Positions 1-8,293 of a stretch of DNA of 44,186 nucleotides are shown piece by piece. The notes under the pieces were generated by a model. That model was not told the DNA's origin, ran no database searches, and saw only the letters and a list, made by a program, of their open reading frames with translations. Position numbers and translations under genes: made by a program. The stretch spans positions 21,882 through 66,067 of the forward strand of contig JAAVAE010000009.1 of assembly GCA_014804245.1 (NCBI GenBank), given 5' to 3'. Each line of letters starts with the position of its first letter. Position 1 is the stretch's first letter. The stretch is from Lachnospiraceae bacterium (GTDB lineage: Bacteria > Bacillota > Clostridia > Lachnospirales > Lachnospiraceae).

Positions 1-125
1 GCAAAAATTCTTGGATACGTGGCAGTTTTTCCAAGTACTTTCGCAGTAAGTGAAAGCAGGTATAAGTCCATGACCAGATTCAATAAAAATATGCTGTCAA
101 TATAAATGGTACCTTGTAATTGCAC
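1..125 (-). CDS. spoIIGA: SpoIIGA, 5' part only (sporulation sigma-E processing peptidase)
   Basis: The gene is cut by the window edge; about 41 codons are visible from a GTG at 123-125, preceded by AAGGA seven bases upstream. The reading starts MQLQGTIYIDSIFLLNL and continues LVMDLYLLSLTAKVLG, a hydrophobic first transmembrane segment typical of SpoIIGA, the membrane aspartic protease that activates pro-sigma-E in the mother cell. Position supports this: in Bacillus and Clostridia spoIIGA lies next to ftsZ at the end of the division cluster, which is the arrangement here apart from a few intervening genes. The promoter upstream has the unusual layout known for spoIIG. The catalytic domain is outside the window, so the call rests on the N-terminus, the context and the promoter. 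Confidence 0.75.
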   Translation of the reverse strand, partial: MQLQGTIYIDSIFLLNLVMDLYLLSLTAKVLGKTATYPRIF

Positions 126-163
126 TTTGCAATCCTTCACCTCCATTTCTTATGTACTTGTTC

Positions 164-196
164 ATTATAAACATTAACGTCTTCATAATTTGTCAA
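164..196 (-). promoter_or_regulatory. spoIIGA promoter with 21-bp spacer and a Spo0A-box-like site
   Basis: On the minus strand a perfect TTGACA (191-196) and a perfect TATAAT (164-169) are separated by 21 bp instead of 17. The Bacillus subtilis spoIIG promoter is known for consensus hexamers about 22 bp apart, used by sigma-A only when Spo0A-P binds over the -35. Here TGTCAAA on the plus strand (191-197) matches the 0A box TGTCGAA at six of seven positions and overlaps the -35. A second partial box may lie at 201-207. Spo0A control is inferred. Confidence 0.65.
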
Positions 197-285
197 AACG
201 TTGTCCTTTAAGGGGGGTCATTCATCGCGGTATTGCGACATGGATTGCGGCTCATAAAGCAGGGGGGGAGGGGGAGGTTGTGGGC

Positions 286-520
286 AGCAGAAGGGGCAAG
301 AGGTAGTATGCGGTGGGGCTATGTACAGAGATAAGAAGGGCTAGGCATCCCGGGGAAGGGATTCGAGGCGGACGCAAGCGGCGCATTTGGTCATCCATGA
401 CCAAAGTTGCGCCTTGGGCGGACGTCCTGTCCGCCCATTGCTGGGAGTCGAACGGGATGCCAAGCCCTTCTAATCTCTTCCCATAAGCCCCGCCGCATAC
501 TACCTCTTGCCCCTTCTGCT
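286..520 (-). repeat. Long palindromic element, copy 1
   Basis: The outer arms are complementary over more than 25 bp (AGCAGAAGGGGCAAGAGG at 286 against CCTCTTGCCCCTTCTGCT ending at 520). Inside are a second stem (AGAAGGGCTAGGCATCCC against GGGATGCCAAGCCCTTCT) and two perfect hairpins (TTTGGTCAT/ATGACCAAA and GGGCGGAC/GTCCGCCC). The conserved core reads on the minus strand in this copy. The same core recurs at 785-1135, 16156-16468 and 18914-19254. No ORF inside is credible. Confidence 0.85.
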
Positions 521-784
521 GTTCAAAGTTATTCCCTTCGCGCTATGAGTAATGGGGTACATTAAGGCGATTCTTCACCTGCTCCTCAGTAAAGTACTGA
601 CTCACTGTGGCTTTTGTAAAGAATATACTTTAGAATGCGTGACACTAAGATTTGATATTCGATAATAAATTAGGAAATTTCTAAGAAAAAGAAGATGTTC
701 TGAACAGAATATATACATTAGAGTAAAAGCGAGAATGGACTGACACAGTCCTTTATTAGCCGGAGACAGCGTAGATTATTGGAA
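521..784. other. Intergenic stretch without a supported gene
   Basis: I find no complete gene here. On the minus strand a short open stretch reads TVSQYFTEEQVKNRL and then VPHYS followed by a stop near 547. It looks like the C-terminal remnant of a lost gene, but it is too short to assign. The stretch separates palindromes 1 and 2. Confidence 0.4.
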
Positions 785-1135
785 GCGTCGCGGTGGTTCT
801 GGATGTGGGTGCGGTATGGGGCGGATGGCGGAGTGTATTTATGGCGCGGACCGGATAAAAAAACTGCGCCGGACCTTATGGAAGGTGGTTAGAAGAATAA
901 GTATCCCTTTACGATACCCAGCAATCGTCGGACAGGACGTCCGACGAAGGCGTAACTTGGTCCATGGATGGACCAATACGCCGCTTGCGTCACTCCTGAC
1001 ACACCTACCCAAGGGATACTCTATTCTTCTTACCACCGCACATAGGTCCGAAGCAGATTTTTTATCCGGCCCGCGCCATAAATACACTCCGCCATCCGCC
1101 CCATACCGCACCCACATCCAGAACCACCGCGACGC
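785..1135 (+). repeat. Long palindromic element, copy 2
   Basis: Arms of about 65 bp are almost perfectly complementary (GCGTCGCGGTGGTTCTGG at 785 against its complement ending at 1135). The conserved core reads on the plus strand: CCCAGCAAT-like segment, hairpin CGTCGGAC/GTCCGACG with loop AGGAC, then TTGGTCC/GGACCAA with loop ATGGAT inside a GGCG/CGCC stem, then GCTTGCGTC. The arm sequence is unrelated to the other copies. The right arm ends 31 bp from the aminopeptidase stop. ORFs through this region are products of the palindrome. Confidence 0.85.
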
Positions 1136-1165
1136 CCTACCGCCTACCACCTACCATCTACCGCG

Positions 1166-2440
1166 TTACTTCTCGCAAAACCTCCTAAGCACCCGCACCA
1201 GATACTCCACATCTGCGCTTCCTGCCGTCTCCACCGCGGAATGCATAGCAAGCTGCGCCAGTCCGATATCCACAGTCGGCACAGACACCTGCCCCGCTGA
1301 AATATTGCCCAGCGTAGAACCTCCGGCGATATCCGAACGATTATGGTAATCCTGATAAGGCACCTCCGCTTCCCTGCATAAGGATTTCATAACTGCCTCC
1401 GAATACCCATCAGTAGTATACTTCTGCCCGCCATGATGCTTGATCACAATCCCCCCATTTAACATAGGTCTGTTTCCCGGGTCCGCCTTTCCCGTATGAT
1501 TTGGGTGAAGCGCATGGGCATTATCAGCAGAGATCATAAAACTGTCCGCCAAAAGTCTTAAGTAGTCGCTTCTGTTTTTTCCAAGGCTTTCCCCTATCCT
1601 TTCCATGGTGTCTTTCAGAAATGTGGAGGCTGCTCCCTGCCTGGTATGGCTCCCCACCTCTTCATTATTGAAAATGACACACATTGTACAGTAATCCTTC
1701 GGCTTTACCCCTATGACTGCCTCCATGGAAGCATAAACGCATTCCAGATCATCCAGCCTCGGCGCAATCATCAACTCCCTGCAAGCTCCAGCAATCCTTC
1801 CCTTTTCCCTGACATACACGAACAAATCATCACCAAGTATCTCATCCGCCTGTACTCCGGCAAGTCCTGCCAACTTTTCTGTCAAACTTCCCTTTGTCTG
1901 ACAGCTTCCCATAAGAGGAAGCAAATCTGTCTGGGGATTGAACTCCATCCCCTTATTGGCATCGCGACTCATGTGGATCGCAAGGCTGGGAATGACCAGC
2001 AGGTCCTCATCCACATTCACATTCATCTCTCTCAGACCATCCTCACTGTCAATCACTACCCTTCCAGCCACCGAGAGACACCGGTCAAACCATGTGGAGT
2101 AAATCGCCCCGCCATATCCTTCGGTATTCAGCTTAAGATATTGATCCTCCACCGTCATTTCAGGATTGGTCTTAAGCTGAAAGGATGGAGAATCACTGTG
2201 GGATGCTATCATGTGAAATCCCCTTAACTCCCCTTCCGGAACTCTGAATGCAATCAGAGAAGATCCGCCGCGCTTCACATAATAACTTCCTCCGCTCAAG
2301 ATTTCCCATGCATCTCTTTCCTTAAGTTCCTTAAATCCATTTTCCTTAAGCTGCTTCTCCACATTACCGACTACATGATAACAGCTCACACCTTTGTCAA
2401 TAAACGCAAGACATTTTTCTGCCCATTCCAAACTCATCAT
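1166..2440 (-). CDS. M18 family aminopeptidase
   Basis: This 424-residue protein is a complete M18 metallo-aminopeptidase, a cytosolic enzyme that removes N-terminal residues using two metal ions. Family landmarks are visible: HSDSP near residue 80 (first metal ligand), RLDDLE near residue 228, NNEEVGSHTRQGA near residue 260 (catalytic Glu pair and ligand), and a C-terminal MHSAVETAG segment carrying the last ligand His. Two adjacent ATG codons begin the frame behind AAGGGAAAA; the second, at 2437, is equally possible. The gene is downstream of and co-directional with the broken NYN gene but separated from it by a terminator, so it is probably transcribed on its own. It is not a normal dcw gene and appears to have been inserted between ftsZ and spoIIGA. 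Family assignment is firm; substrate preference cannot be read from the sequence. Confidence 0.92.
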   Translation of the reverse strand: MMSLEWAEKCLAFIDKGVSCYHVVGNVEKQLKENGFKELKERDAWEILSGGSYYVKRGGSSLIAFRVPEGELRGFHMIASHSDSPSFQLKTNPEMTVEDQYLKLNTEGYGGAIYSTWFDRCLSVAGRVVIDSEDGLREMNVNVDEDLLVIPSLAIHMSRDANKGMEFNPQTDLLPLMGSCQTKGSLTEKLAGLAGVQADEILGDDLFVYVREKGRIAGACRELMIAPRLDDLECVYASMEAVIGVKPKDYCTMCVIFNNEEVGSHTRQGAASTFLKDTMERIGESLGKNRSDYLRLLADSFMISADNAHALHPNHTGKADPGNRPMLNGGIVIKHHGGQKYTTDGYSEAVMKSLCREAEVPYQDYHNRSDIAGGSTLGNISAGQVSVPTVDIGLAQLAMHSAVETAGSADVEYLVRVLRRFCEK

Positions 2441-2478
2441 ATTTTCCCTTTCCTATAACATCTGAATTTTTTCACCAA

Positions 2479-2509
2479 AAAACTTCCGGCGGTATTCGCT
2501 GGAAGTTTT
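2479..2509 (-). terminator. Rho-independent terminator downstream of the NYN gene
   Basis: On the minus strand AAAACTTCC-A-GCG, loop AATAC, then CGC-C-GGAAGTTTT followed by TT forms a long stem with a T-run directly after the NYN stop at 2540. The A-tract on the other side could let it act in both directions. Confidence 0.75.
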
Positions 2510-2539
2510 CCATACTAATCGCACTGACAGTATATTTTG

Positions 2540-3142
2540 TTACATACGCTTTAATTTCTCTACAATCCCCTCATTGCCTCTGATAGAAGCCCGTAAACGG
2601 TTATTTTTCTCATCACTTCTGCGAAGTTCTTCCATATCAATCTCAAAATCATCACTTCCATCTATTTGAGAAATCGGAAATGTTATCATTCCCAAATCTT
2701 TTATTATTTTTACAACCCCCGCAAAATCGGCATCTCTCGAAATGAGTACTGCTATATCATACGCTCCATTATAAGCATGCTTTAGCATTTCTACAGCAAT
2801 ATTCACATCTGTTCCTTTGTCCACCTGGGTCACGAACGTGTCTATAATACTATCACCACATTTTGGACATTTAATTCCTGCCCGATTATCAATTTTTATT
2901 GTCTTATTTTGCAAGCGTCCCGTTACCACTTGAGTATAGGGTATCTTATTTATCTGTTGCAAAAAACCCGCATTATTAGCAGTCTGACTTGTAAAATAGT
3001 ATGTACGAATAAAATTAACATCTACATATTTCTTTTTCACAAGTTGAATATATTTTAAGATATCCATTTGCTTTCCTGCTGTCGCGTTTTTTCAATCATA
3101 GAAAACATTACTGCCATCAATAAAAATCATGCCCTTTTTCAT
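2540..3142 (-). pseudogene. NYN-domain (LabA/DUF88-like) nuclease gene with in-frame TGA at codon 17
   Basis: From an ATG at 3142 with AGGAG seven bases upstream, the frame reads MKKGMIFIDGSNVFYD, then TGA (3092-3094), then KNATAGKQMDILKYIQLV and on to a stop at 2540. IDGSN is the N-terminal Asp motif of NYN/PIN-like RNases. Downstream VDKGTDVNIAVEML and ISRDADFAGVV are the other acidic motifs of the fold. The TGA sits where a Trp (TGG) would fit. Translation from the later ATG at 3067 would lose the first catalytic Asp. A CPKCG motif near residue 93 of the full frame hints at a metal-binding insert. The good ribosome site and intact remainder suggest a recent nonsense mutation. Readthrough or a sequencing error are alternatives. 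Confidence 0.8.
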
Positions 3143-3159
3143 CTGTATCTCCTAAAGAT

Positions 3160-3193
3160 AAAATTACCCATCACTTTATGAAAAGCGATGGGT
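3160..3193 (-). terminator. Hairpin in the leader of the NYN gene
   Basis: On the minus strand ACCCATC...GATGGGT forms a 7-bp stem followed by AATTTTAT, 18 bases before the NYN start. ACCCAT recurs nearby at 3211 inside the palindrome ACCCATGGGT. It may terminate readthrough from ftsZ or attenuate the NYN gene. Confidence 0.4.
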
Positions 3194-3328
3194 GGTTTAA
3201 TTTCATGGTTACCCATGGGTTTAATTTAGCTTGATTATATCATAATTATTGAAATAATCAAGTAATTTTTACTATTTCATAAAAGAAATATAATATTCTG
3301 TTATTTTTCACCAGGTAGCCGAAACACA

Positions 3329-3466
3329 GCTCTGAGAGGATAAATAATCCATAAGGAGCCCTTACAAAAACACCAGCACTTGGCGAGGTTCCTCACGAGC
3401 CTAGTGTCTGCTGTGTTTTTGTAGAGCGGGAGCGCGGCGACGTTGGATTATTTATCCTCTCAGAGC
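3329..3466. repeat. Nested palindromic repeat of a second type
   Basis: A 22-23-bp arm, GCTCTGAGAGGATAAATAAT at 3329, is complementary to the arm ending at 3466. Inside is a second stem, ACAAAAACA (3366-3374) with TGTTTTTGT, enclosing a GGCGAGG/CACGAGCC apex. It is unrelated to the four large palindromes. It lies just downstream of ftsZ and looks like a small non-autonomous repeat or a strong 3' hairpin. Confidence 0.7.
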
Positions 3467-3597
3467 GTCACGTTGGTCAGCGTGTGAAAAGTAATATTAT
3501 TCTCATTCTGCTTGTTCAGAACCTATTTTGCATAAAAGGCTGCACACCTTCCGGTATACAGCCTTTGAATTTCTTTAAAAAAATATTCCTATATGTT

Positions 3598-4800
3598 TTA
3601 TCTCTTCTGCAGGAAATCCGGTATTTTAAGCGGCTTGTCCGCCACATTGCTCCTGATATCTCCAGGGCTGTTGATTCCGGAAACCGGTCTTCTGGGTGCC
3701 TGTCCGCCATTCGGAGCAGAATGACCCGGAATCACATTCACACCGTCTGATGCACCTGTTCCGCGCAGGGAAACGTTTGGTGTTACAGGCTTCATGTACT
3801 TACCGGAAAATGTACTGTAAGGTGATATCGGTTTATTGGTAGGAAGAGTCGCATCCTCAAGTCCTGTAGCAATGACTGTGATTCTGCAGCTGTCTCCTTT
3901 GGTCTCGTCATACATGGCACCGAAGATAATGTTGACATCGTCTCCTGCCAGTTCCTGCACATAGCTTGCCGCATCAGATGCATCTGCAAGTGTAATGTCA
4001 CCCGATACGTTGATGATAACATGGGTTGCTCCGGAGATCGTCGTCTCAAGAAGCGGGCTCTCCACTGCCATTTTAACAGCTTCGCTTGCCTTGTCATCAC
4101 CTTTGCCTTCGCCGATACCGATATGGGCAATTCCCTTATCCTTCATAACCGTCTGGACATCCGCAAAGTCAAGGTTGATAACTGCCGGAACGTTGATCAG
4201 GTCTGTGATACCCTGAACCGCCTGCTGAAGCACTTCATCCGCTTTCTTAAGGGCATCCGGCATGGTTGTCCTTCTGTCCACGATCTCAAGTAATTTATCA
4301 TTAGGAATTACGATTAAGGTATCAACATTATCCTTAATCTTCTCAATACCGTTTATCGCATTGACCATACGGGCTTTTGCCTCGAAACGGAAAGGCTTTG
4401 TCACAACGCCTACCGTGAGGATTCCCATATCTTTTGCCAGCTTGGCAACAACAGGTGCCGCACCGGTTCCTGTACCGCCTCCCATACCGCAGGTCACGAA
4501 TACCATATCCGCTCCCTTAAGGGCTGCCGCTATTTCCTCACTGCTCTCTTCAGCAGCTTTCTCTCCGATTTCCGGCTTTGCTCCTGCACCTAACCCTTTG
4601 GTCAGCTTCTCACCAATCTGAAGCAGTTTGGGTGCCCTGCATAACTGCAACGCCTGTTTATCTGTATTAATACCGATAAACTCAACTCCGGTAATACATT
4701 CATCTACCATTCTATTGACAGCATTATTACCTGCGCCTCCTACACCGATTACTATAATCTTGGCAGCAGATTCAGCATCGTTTGTCTTAATTTCCAGCAA
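3598..4800 (-). CDS. ftsZ: Cell division protein FtsZ
   Basis: FtsZ is the tubulin-like GTPase that forms the cytokinetic ring. The 400-residue frame shows the N-terminal [13 protein letters not shown] loop, the tubulin signature [10 protein letters not shown] near residue 100, the synergy-loop region NLDFADV near 200, and a C-terminal peptide IPDFLQKR that docks membrane anchors. I place the start at a TTG (4798-4800) giving MLEIKTND, because AAGGAGG lies eight bases upstream. The in-frame GTG at 4827 would put that ribosome site inside the gene. ftsZ has its own promoter and is separated from ftsQ by 122 bp. ftsA, often the upstream partner, is absent here, which is common in this group. 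The linker at about 320-385 is Pro/Gly rich as usual. Confidence 0.98.
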   Translation of the reverse strand: MLEIKTNDAESAAKIIVIGVGGAGNNAVNRMVDECITGVEFIGINTDKQALQLCRAPKLLQIGEKLTKGLGAGAKPEIGEKAAEESSEEIAAALKGADMVFVTCGMGGGTGTGAAPVVAKLAKDMGILTVGVVTKPFRFEAKARMVNAINGIEKIKDNVDTLIVIPNDKLLEIVDRRTTMPDALKKADEVLQQAVQGITDLINVPAVINLDFADVQTVMKDKGIAHIGIGEGKGDDKASEAVKMAVESPLLETTISGATHVIINVSGDITLADASDAASYVQELAGDDVNIIFGAMYDETKGDSCRITVIATGLEDATLPTNKPISPYSTFSGKYMKPVTPNVSLRGTGASDGVNVIPGHSAPNGGQAPRRPVSGINSPGDIRSNVADKPLKIPDFLQKR

Positions 4801-4874
4801 GGGTATGTCCTCCTTCATCATTCCCACAACGAACTGCGCACACTATATGCCAGCTTATTGAACTCATATAGACT

Positions 4875-4903
4875 ATCATATAATCTTTTTCTTGAATTAT
4901 CAA
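4875..4903 (-). promoter_or_regulatory. Sigma-A-type promoter for ftsZ
   Basis: TTGATA (4898-4903), a 17-bp spacer and TATGAT (4875-4880) read on the minus strand about 75 bp ahead of the ftsZ start. Each hexamer matches consensus at five of six positions. Confidence 0.65.
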
Positions 4904-4922
4904 CCACAAATTTTAGTTTTTT

Positions 4923-5768
4923 TTAGTTTTCAAATGCGTCATCCATCACTTTGTCCGGTTCGAAGGACGTTTTTTTCGTTTCTTCGGTATAATTTTCCAT
5001 ATGCAGAGTCCCTTTTTCCCCTGTAAGACTGGGAAGCATGTATTGAAGCTTCATAATTTTTTCATCCAGGTTATCCCCTGTTCCCAGCGCTGCCTTCACT
5101 TCGTCAAAGTACAGCGTCAACGACCCGTCACTGCCAAAATAGATTCGATCCACCGAAAGGTTGTACTTATTTACAAGCTGGGTAATGTTCAAAATGGATG
5201 CAAAGATTGCCGGATCCTCAACCGGCAGCGGATCATACACGACTACATAATCAAATTTAAGCCCTGTCACCATGGGAACTCCCTCCGTCTTTTCAAGGGA
5301 ACTCTCCACCACAATGCCATCCTTGTCAAAATACATATAACGTTCCAGATATTCCACGTACCCCGCCAGCGCTTTCTCATAAACCTCAATCTTAATGGTA
5401 TGGGGGTCCATGACCGAGACATCCATTTTTTCTACAAAAGGAACATTTGTAATACCCTTGTCCTTATACATTAAGGATAAAAGAAGGGAATTATTCCCAT
5501 AACGCCCTTCCATTACCATACCTATGATTTCTTCATTCGTATAGTGAATGTTTCCCTCTACATATACCGTAGTGACCGTATAGTTTGTTATAATGTAGGA
5601 AAAGCCAGCCGCCAGAAACACAAAAAATGCTGCCAGCATGCCGCCAATGATAAGCAGACTCTTGTGCCCCCTTATATACTCGCCCGGACTGACTTTTTCC
5701 CTTGTCTTTACTGGCACCGTATTTACTTTTTTAACCTGTTTCTTTTTTTTTGCTTTCTTTTTTGCCAT
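4923..5768 (-). CDS. ftsQ: Cell division protein FtsQ/DivIB
   Basis: FtsQ/DivIB is a bitopic membrane protein linking early and late divisome proteins through FtsL and FtsB/DivIC. The 281-residue sequence has a very basic cytoplasmic head (MAKKKAKKKKQVKK), one transmembrane segment around residues 37-60 (LLIIGGMLAAFFVFLAAGF), then a POTRA-type domain starting near VTTVYVEGNIHYTNEEI. It ends in an acidic tail. The start at ATG 5768 follows GGAAGATTTAC, 16 bp after the murA stop, so it is probably co-transcribed with murA, ftsW, murD and mraY. The family is poorly conserved in sequence; topology, the POTRA start and the position between murA and ftsZ make the call. Confidence 0.9.
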   Translation of the reverse strand: MAKKKAKKKKQVKKVNTVPVKTREKVSPGEYIRGHKSLLIIGGMLAAFFVFLAAGFSYIITNYTVTTVYVEGNIHYTNEEIIGMVMEGRYGNNSLLLSLMYKDKGITNVPFVEKMDVSVMDPHTIKIEVYEKALAGYVEYLERYMYFDKDGIVVESSLEKTEGVPMVTGLKFDYVVVYDPLPVEDPAIFASILNITQLVNKYNLSVDRIYFGSDGSLTLYFDEVKAALGTGDNLDEKIMKLQYMLPSLTGEKGTLHMENYTEETKKTSFEPDKVMDDAFEN

Positions 5769-5783
5769 GTAAATCTTCCATTC

Positions 5784-7037
5784 TTACCCGATATAGATAT
5801 TCGCACCAAGGTTCTGATAATCCCTGCAAATATCTTCATATCCCCGCTCGATGAAATGACGGTTCTTTACAATTGTCTCTCCAACTGCCATAACACCGGC
5901 AATCACAAGGGCTGCTCCTCCCCGCAGTTCCTCCGCCGTCACTTCGCAGCCTAAGAGACTATCCACTCCCGTGATCACTGCCTGACGTTTTCCTTTTATT
6001 TCGATGCACGCTCCCATCTTTTTAAGCGGTTCCACAATATGGAAACGGTTTTCAAAGATGGTTTCCTCTATGACGCTGACCCCGTTTGCAGTCGCTAAAA
6101 CAGCCATCAACGGTGACTGCATATCCGTGGGGAACCCAGGATAGATTTCTGTTTTCAGGTATGGAATCGCCCTCCGGTTTTCATCTGCAATTACATTCAG
6201 CCCTTCTCTGAAAATGTGTATCTGCGCCCCTATCTCTTCTGCTGTTCTCAACATGCTGCGCATCTGCGCCACTGGTGCATCCTCCAGAAAAATATGACCT
6301 CCGGTGCCAAGCACACTCATCAGATAGGTTCCCGCCACAATGCGGTCTGCCGGTATACGGAAACGGATCCCATGAAGCTTATGACCTCCCTGAATGATCA
6401 GCACGGAGCCGCCGATTCCTTCAATGACAGCCCCTGCTTCCCGCAAAAACTCACACAACGTGACGATTTCCGGCTCCATGGCGGCATTTTGCAGCACCGT
6501 TACCCCTTTTGCCCTGACAGATGCAAGGATTACATTTTCTGTAGCGCCCACACTGGAGATTGGCAGTCTGATTACAGTACCTTCGAGCTCCTTTACTCTT
6601 GCTGTAAAGCAGCCTTCTTTCTCATATATAGAAACTCCCATTCTGCGCAGCGCATTTAAGTGCAGGTCAATTGGCCGTTCTCCTATCACGCATCCGCCGG
6701 GATAAGCCATCGTCACCTCGCCCATCCTGGCAAGCATGGCTCCCAGCAGCGTAATGGAGGAACGCATACCTGTAACGTTTTCCCCCGACATGGTATCTTC
6801 CGACAGGTTTCTCGCGTCAATCATGAGCGTATGTTCTGTCCTGCTTATCCTGCATCCTATGCCCGAAAGCAGCTCCTGCATATGATGTACATCCGAAATA
6901 CAGGGACAGTTCTCTATCATGCAGACGTCCTCTATCAAAAGAGCGGCTGCCATTACCGGCAGCACAGCATTTTTGGAACCTTGTATTTTTGTTTCTCCAA
7001 AAAGAGCATTTCCTCCTCTAATATGAATAGCATCCAA
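5784..7037 (-). CDS. murA: UDP-N-acetylglucosamine 1-carboxyvinyltransferase (MurA)
   Basis: MurA transfers enolpyruvate from PEP to UDP-GlcNAc, the first committed step of peptidoglycan synthesis, and is the fosfomycin target. The 417-residue protein has the Lys-Asn pair in GSKNAVLPVMAAALL (near residue 22) and the catalytic Cys in PGGCVIGERPIDLHL (near 115). Gly-rich EPSP-synthase-type repeats fill both halves. A TTG at 7037 behind AAGGTGAG gives MDAIHIRGG, which fits the family start. Clostridia usually have two MurA paralogues; this one, in the division cluster, could be the main or the second copy. It lies between ftsW and ftsQ in one transcription direction. Confidence 0.95.
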   Translation of the reverse strand: MDAIHIRGGNALFGETKIQGSKNAVLPVMAAALLIEDVCMIENCPCISDVHHMQELLSGIGCRISRTEHTLMIDARNLSEDTMSGENVTGMRSSITLLGAMLARMGEVTMAYPGGCVIGERPIDLHLNALRRMGVSIYEKEGCFTARVKELEGTVIRLPISSVGATENVILASVRAKGVTVLQNAAMEPEIVTLCEFLREAGAVIEGIGGSVLIIQGGHKLHGIRFRIPADRIVAGTYLMSVLGTGGHIFLEDAPVAQMRSMLRTAEEIGAQIHIFREGLNVIADENRRAIPYLKTEIYPGFPTDMQSPLMAVLATANGVSVIEETIFENRFHIVEPLKKMGACIEIKGKRQAVITGVDSLLGCEVTAEELRGGAALVIAGVMAVGETIVKNRHFIERGYEDICRDYQNLGANIYIG

Positions 7038-7114
7038 ATTCTCACCTTCTGCCTTCCGGTTTAAAAGTTCGACCTATTCTACTATATGTATGCTCCCTTG
7101 GAATGCACCTTGTA

Positions 7115-8293
7115 CTATAAATCTTTTAGCCGTATTCCTCTTCCCACACTTAAGACAATTCCTATTTCTGTCAGCAAAAATAGAACGGAAGATCCTCCAT
7201 AACTGATAAACGGAAGGGAAATACCGGTATTGGGAATCGTATTCGTTACAACCGCCACATTCAAGATGACCTGTATCGCAATATGCCCCATAACTCCCAC
7301 CACTAAAAGCGCGCCGAACAGATCAGGTGCATTGTTGGCAATTACCATAAATCTCCATATCAGAAGGATAAATAAGAGCAAAATGGAAATCGCTCCGAAT
7401 AATCCCAGTTCTTCACAGATAATTGAAAAAATCATATCATTCTGAGCCTCCGGCAGAAATCCCAGTTTCTGCATACTCTGCCCAAGTCCTTTTCCCAAAA
7501 TTCCTCCTGAACCTATGGCATACAGCGCCTGCAGCGTCTGGAACCCCTTGCCGCTGGCATATGCCTCCGGATCCAGCCATGCCAGAATACGGGTACCGCG
7601 CACGCCAAGGCTGCCGGAATCTGCCAGACTCACAATTACAAAAACCGCCAGCACGCACACCGCCACCCCCGCCAGTCCAAGCAGGATAAACCGTTTATAG
7701 TCCGGACTTGAAACAAACAGCATCAACACTGCGATTCCGAAGATGATAATGGCAGAACTCATATTTTCCGTAACCTTCCACACCAGAAGACAAATCGGCA
7801 TAGGTATCATCAGTACTATCAAAAAGCCTTTTCCTGTTCTGATGTTCCGGCCCATTCGGCAGATCAGGCTTGCAAGAAATAGAATCATCCCCAGCTTTGC
7901 AACCTCCGCGGGCTGGATAGACATACCGGCTACCCTCAGCCACCTCTTAGCGCCGTTAGCTTCATAACCAAAAGGAATAATCAACAAAATCATTATAATG
8001 GATACCACATACCCTAATACTGCAAAATGCTCCCAGAAATGGTAGGGAATGTTCGCAACCACGATCATAGCCGCCATACCGATAATCGTGGACAAAAGCT
8101 GCCTCTTTAGGTAAAACGCCGGATCCCCCTGCTGGCTGCTTCCGTCATAGGAACTGGTTGAATACAGCATCACCAGACCAAAAGCAAGCAAAAACAATAC
8201 TATGAACAACAGGGTATAGTCAAAAAATGACTCCTGCTGCCCTCTGGTCCTCCTTCTTAGATTGTTTCCGTATCTTCTTTCTGCCAAAACCAC
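7115..8293 (-). CDS. SEDS peptidoglycan polymerase, FtsW/SpoVE type
   Basis: This 392-residue protein with about ten membrane segments belongs to the SEDS (shape, elongation, division, sporulation) family, which polymerises lipid II together with a class B PBP. Family landmarks include MLYSTSSYD after the first helix, the segment GANGAKRWL...IQPAEVAKLG, and the C-terminal PNTGISLPFISYGGSS loop. It begins at a GTG overlapping the murD stop (TAGTG at 8291-8295), which indicates translational coupling. By gene order after murD it occupies the spoVE position, whose partner in Bacillus is SpoVD, the gene interrupted in this window. Whether it serves division, cortex synthesis or both cannot be decided here. 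Confidence 0.93.
   Translation of the reverse strand: MVLAERRYGNNLRRRTRGQQESFFDYTLLFIVLFLLAFGLVMLYSTSSYDGSSQQGDPAFYLKRQLLSTIIGMAAMIVVANIPYHFWEHFAVLGYVVSIIMILLIIPFGYEANGAKRWLRVAGMSIQPAEVAKLGMILFLASLICRMGRNIRTGKGFLIVLMIPMPICLLVWKVTENMSSAIIIFGIAVLMLFVSSPDYKRFILLGLAGVAVCVLAVFVIVSLADSGSLGVRGTRILAWLDPEAYASGKGFQTLQALYAIGSGGILGKGLGQSMQKLGFLPEAQNDMIFSIICEELGLFGAISILLLFILLIWRFMVIANNAPDLFGALLVVGVMGHIAIQVILNVAVVTNTIPNTGISLPFISYGGSSVLFLLTEIGIVLSVGRGIRLKDL

Noticed and set aside
816-1349. ORFs running through the palindromes (also 16273-16540 and 18929-19511)
   Set aside because: They read both arms of the same palindrome, lack ribosome sites and resemble each other only through the repeated core.
4828-4922. 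Missing ftsA between ftsQ and ftsZ as a deletion
   Set aside because: The gap has a good ftsZ promoter and no remnant; related bacteria often lack ftsA at this locus.
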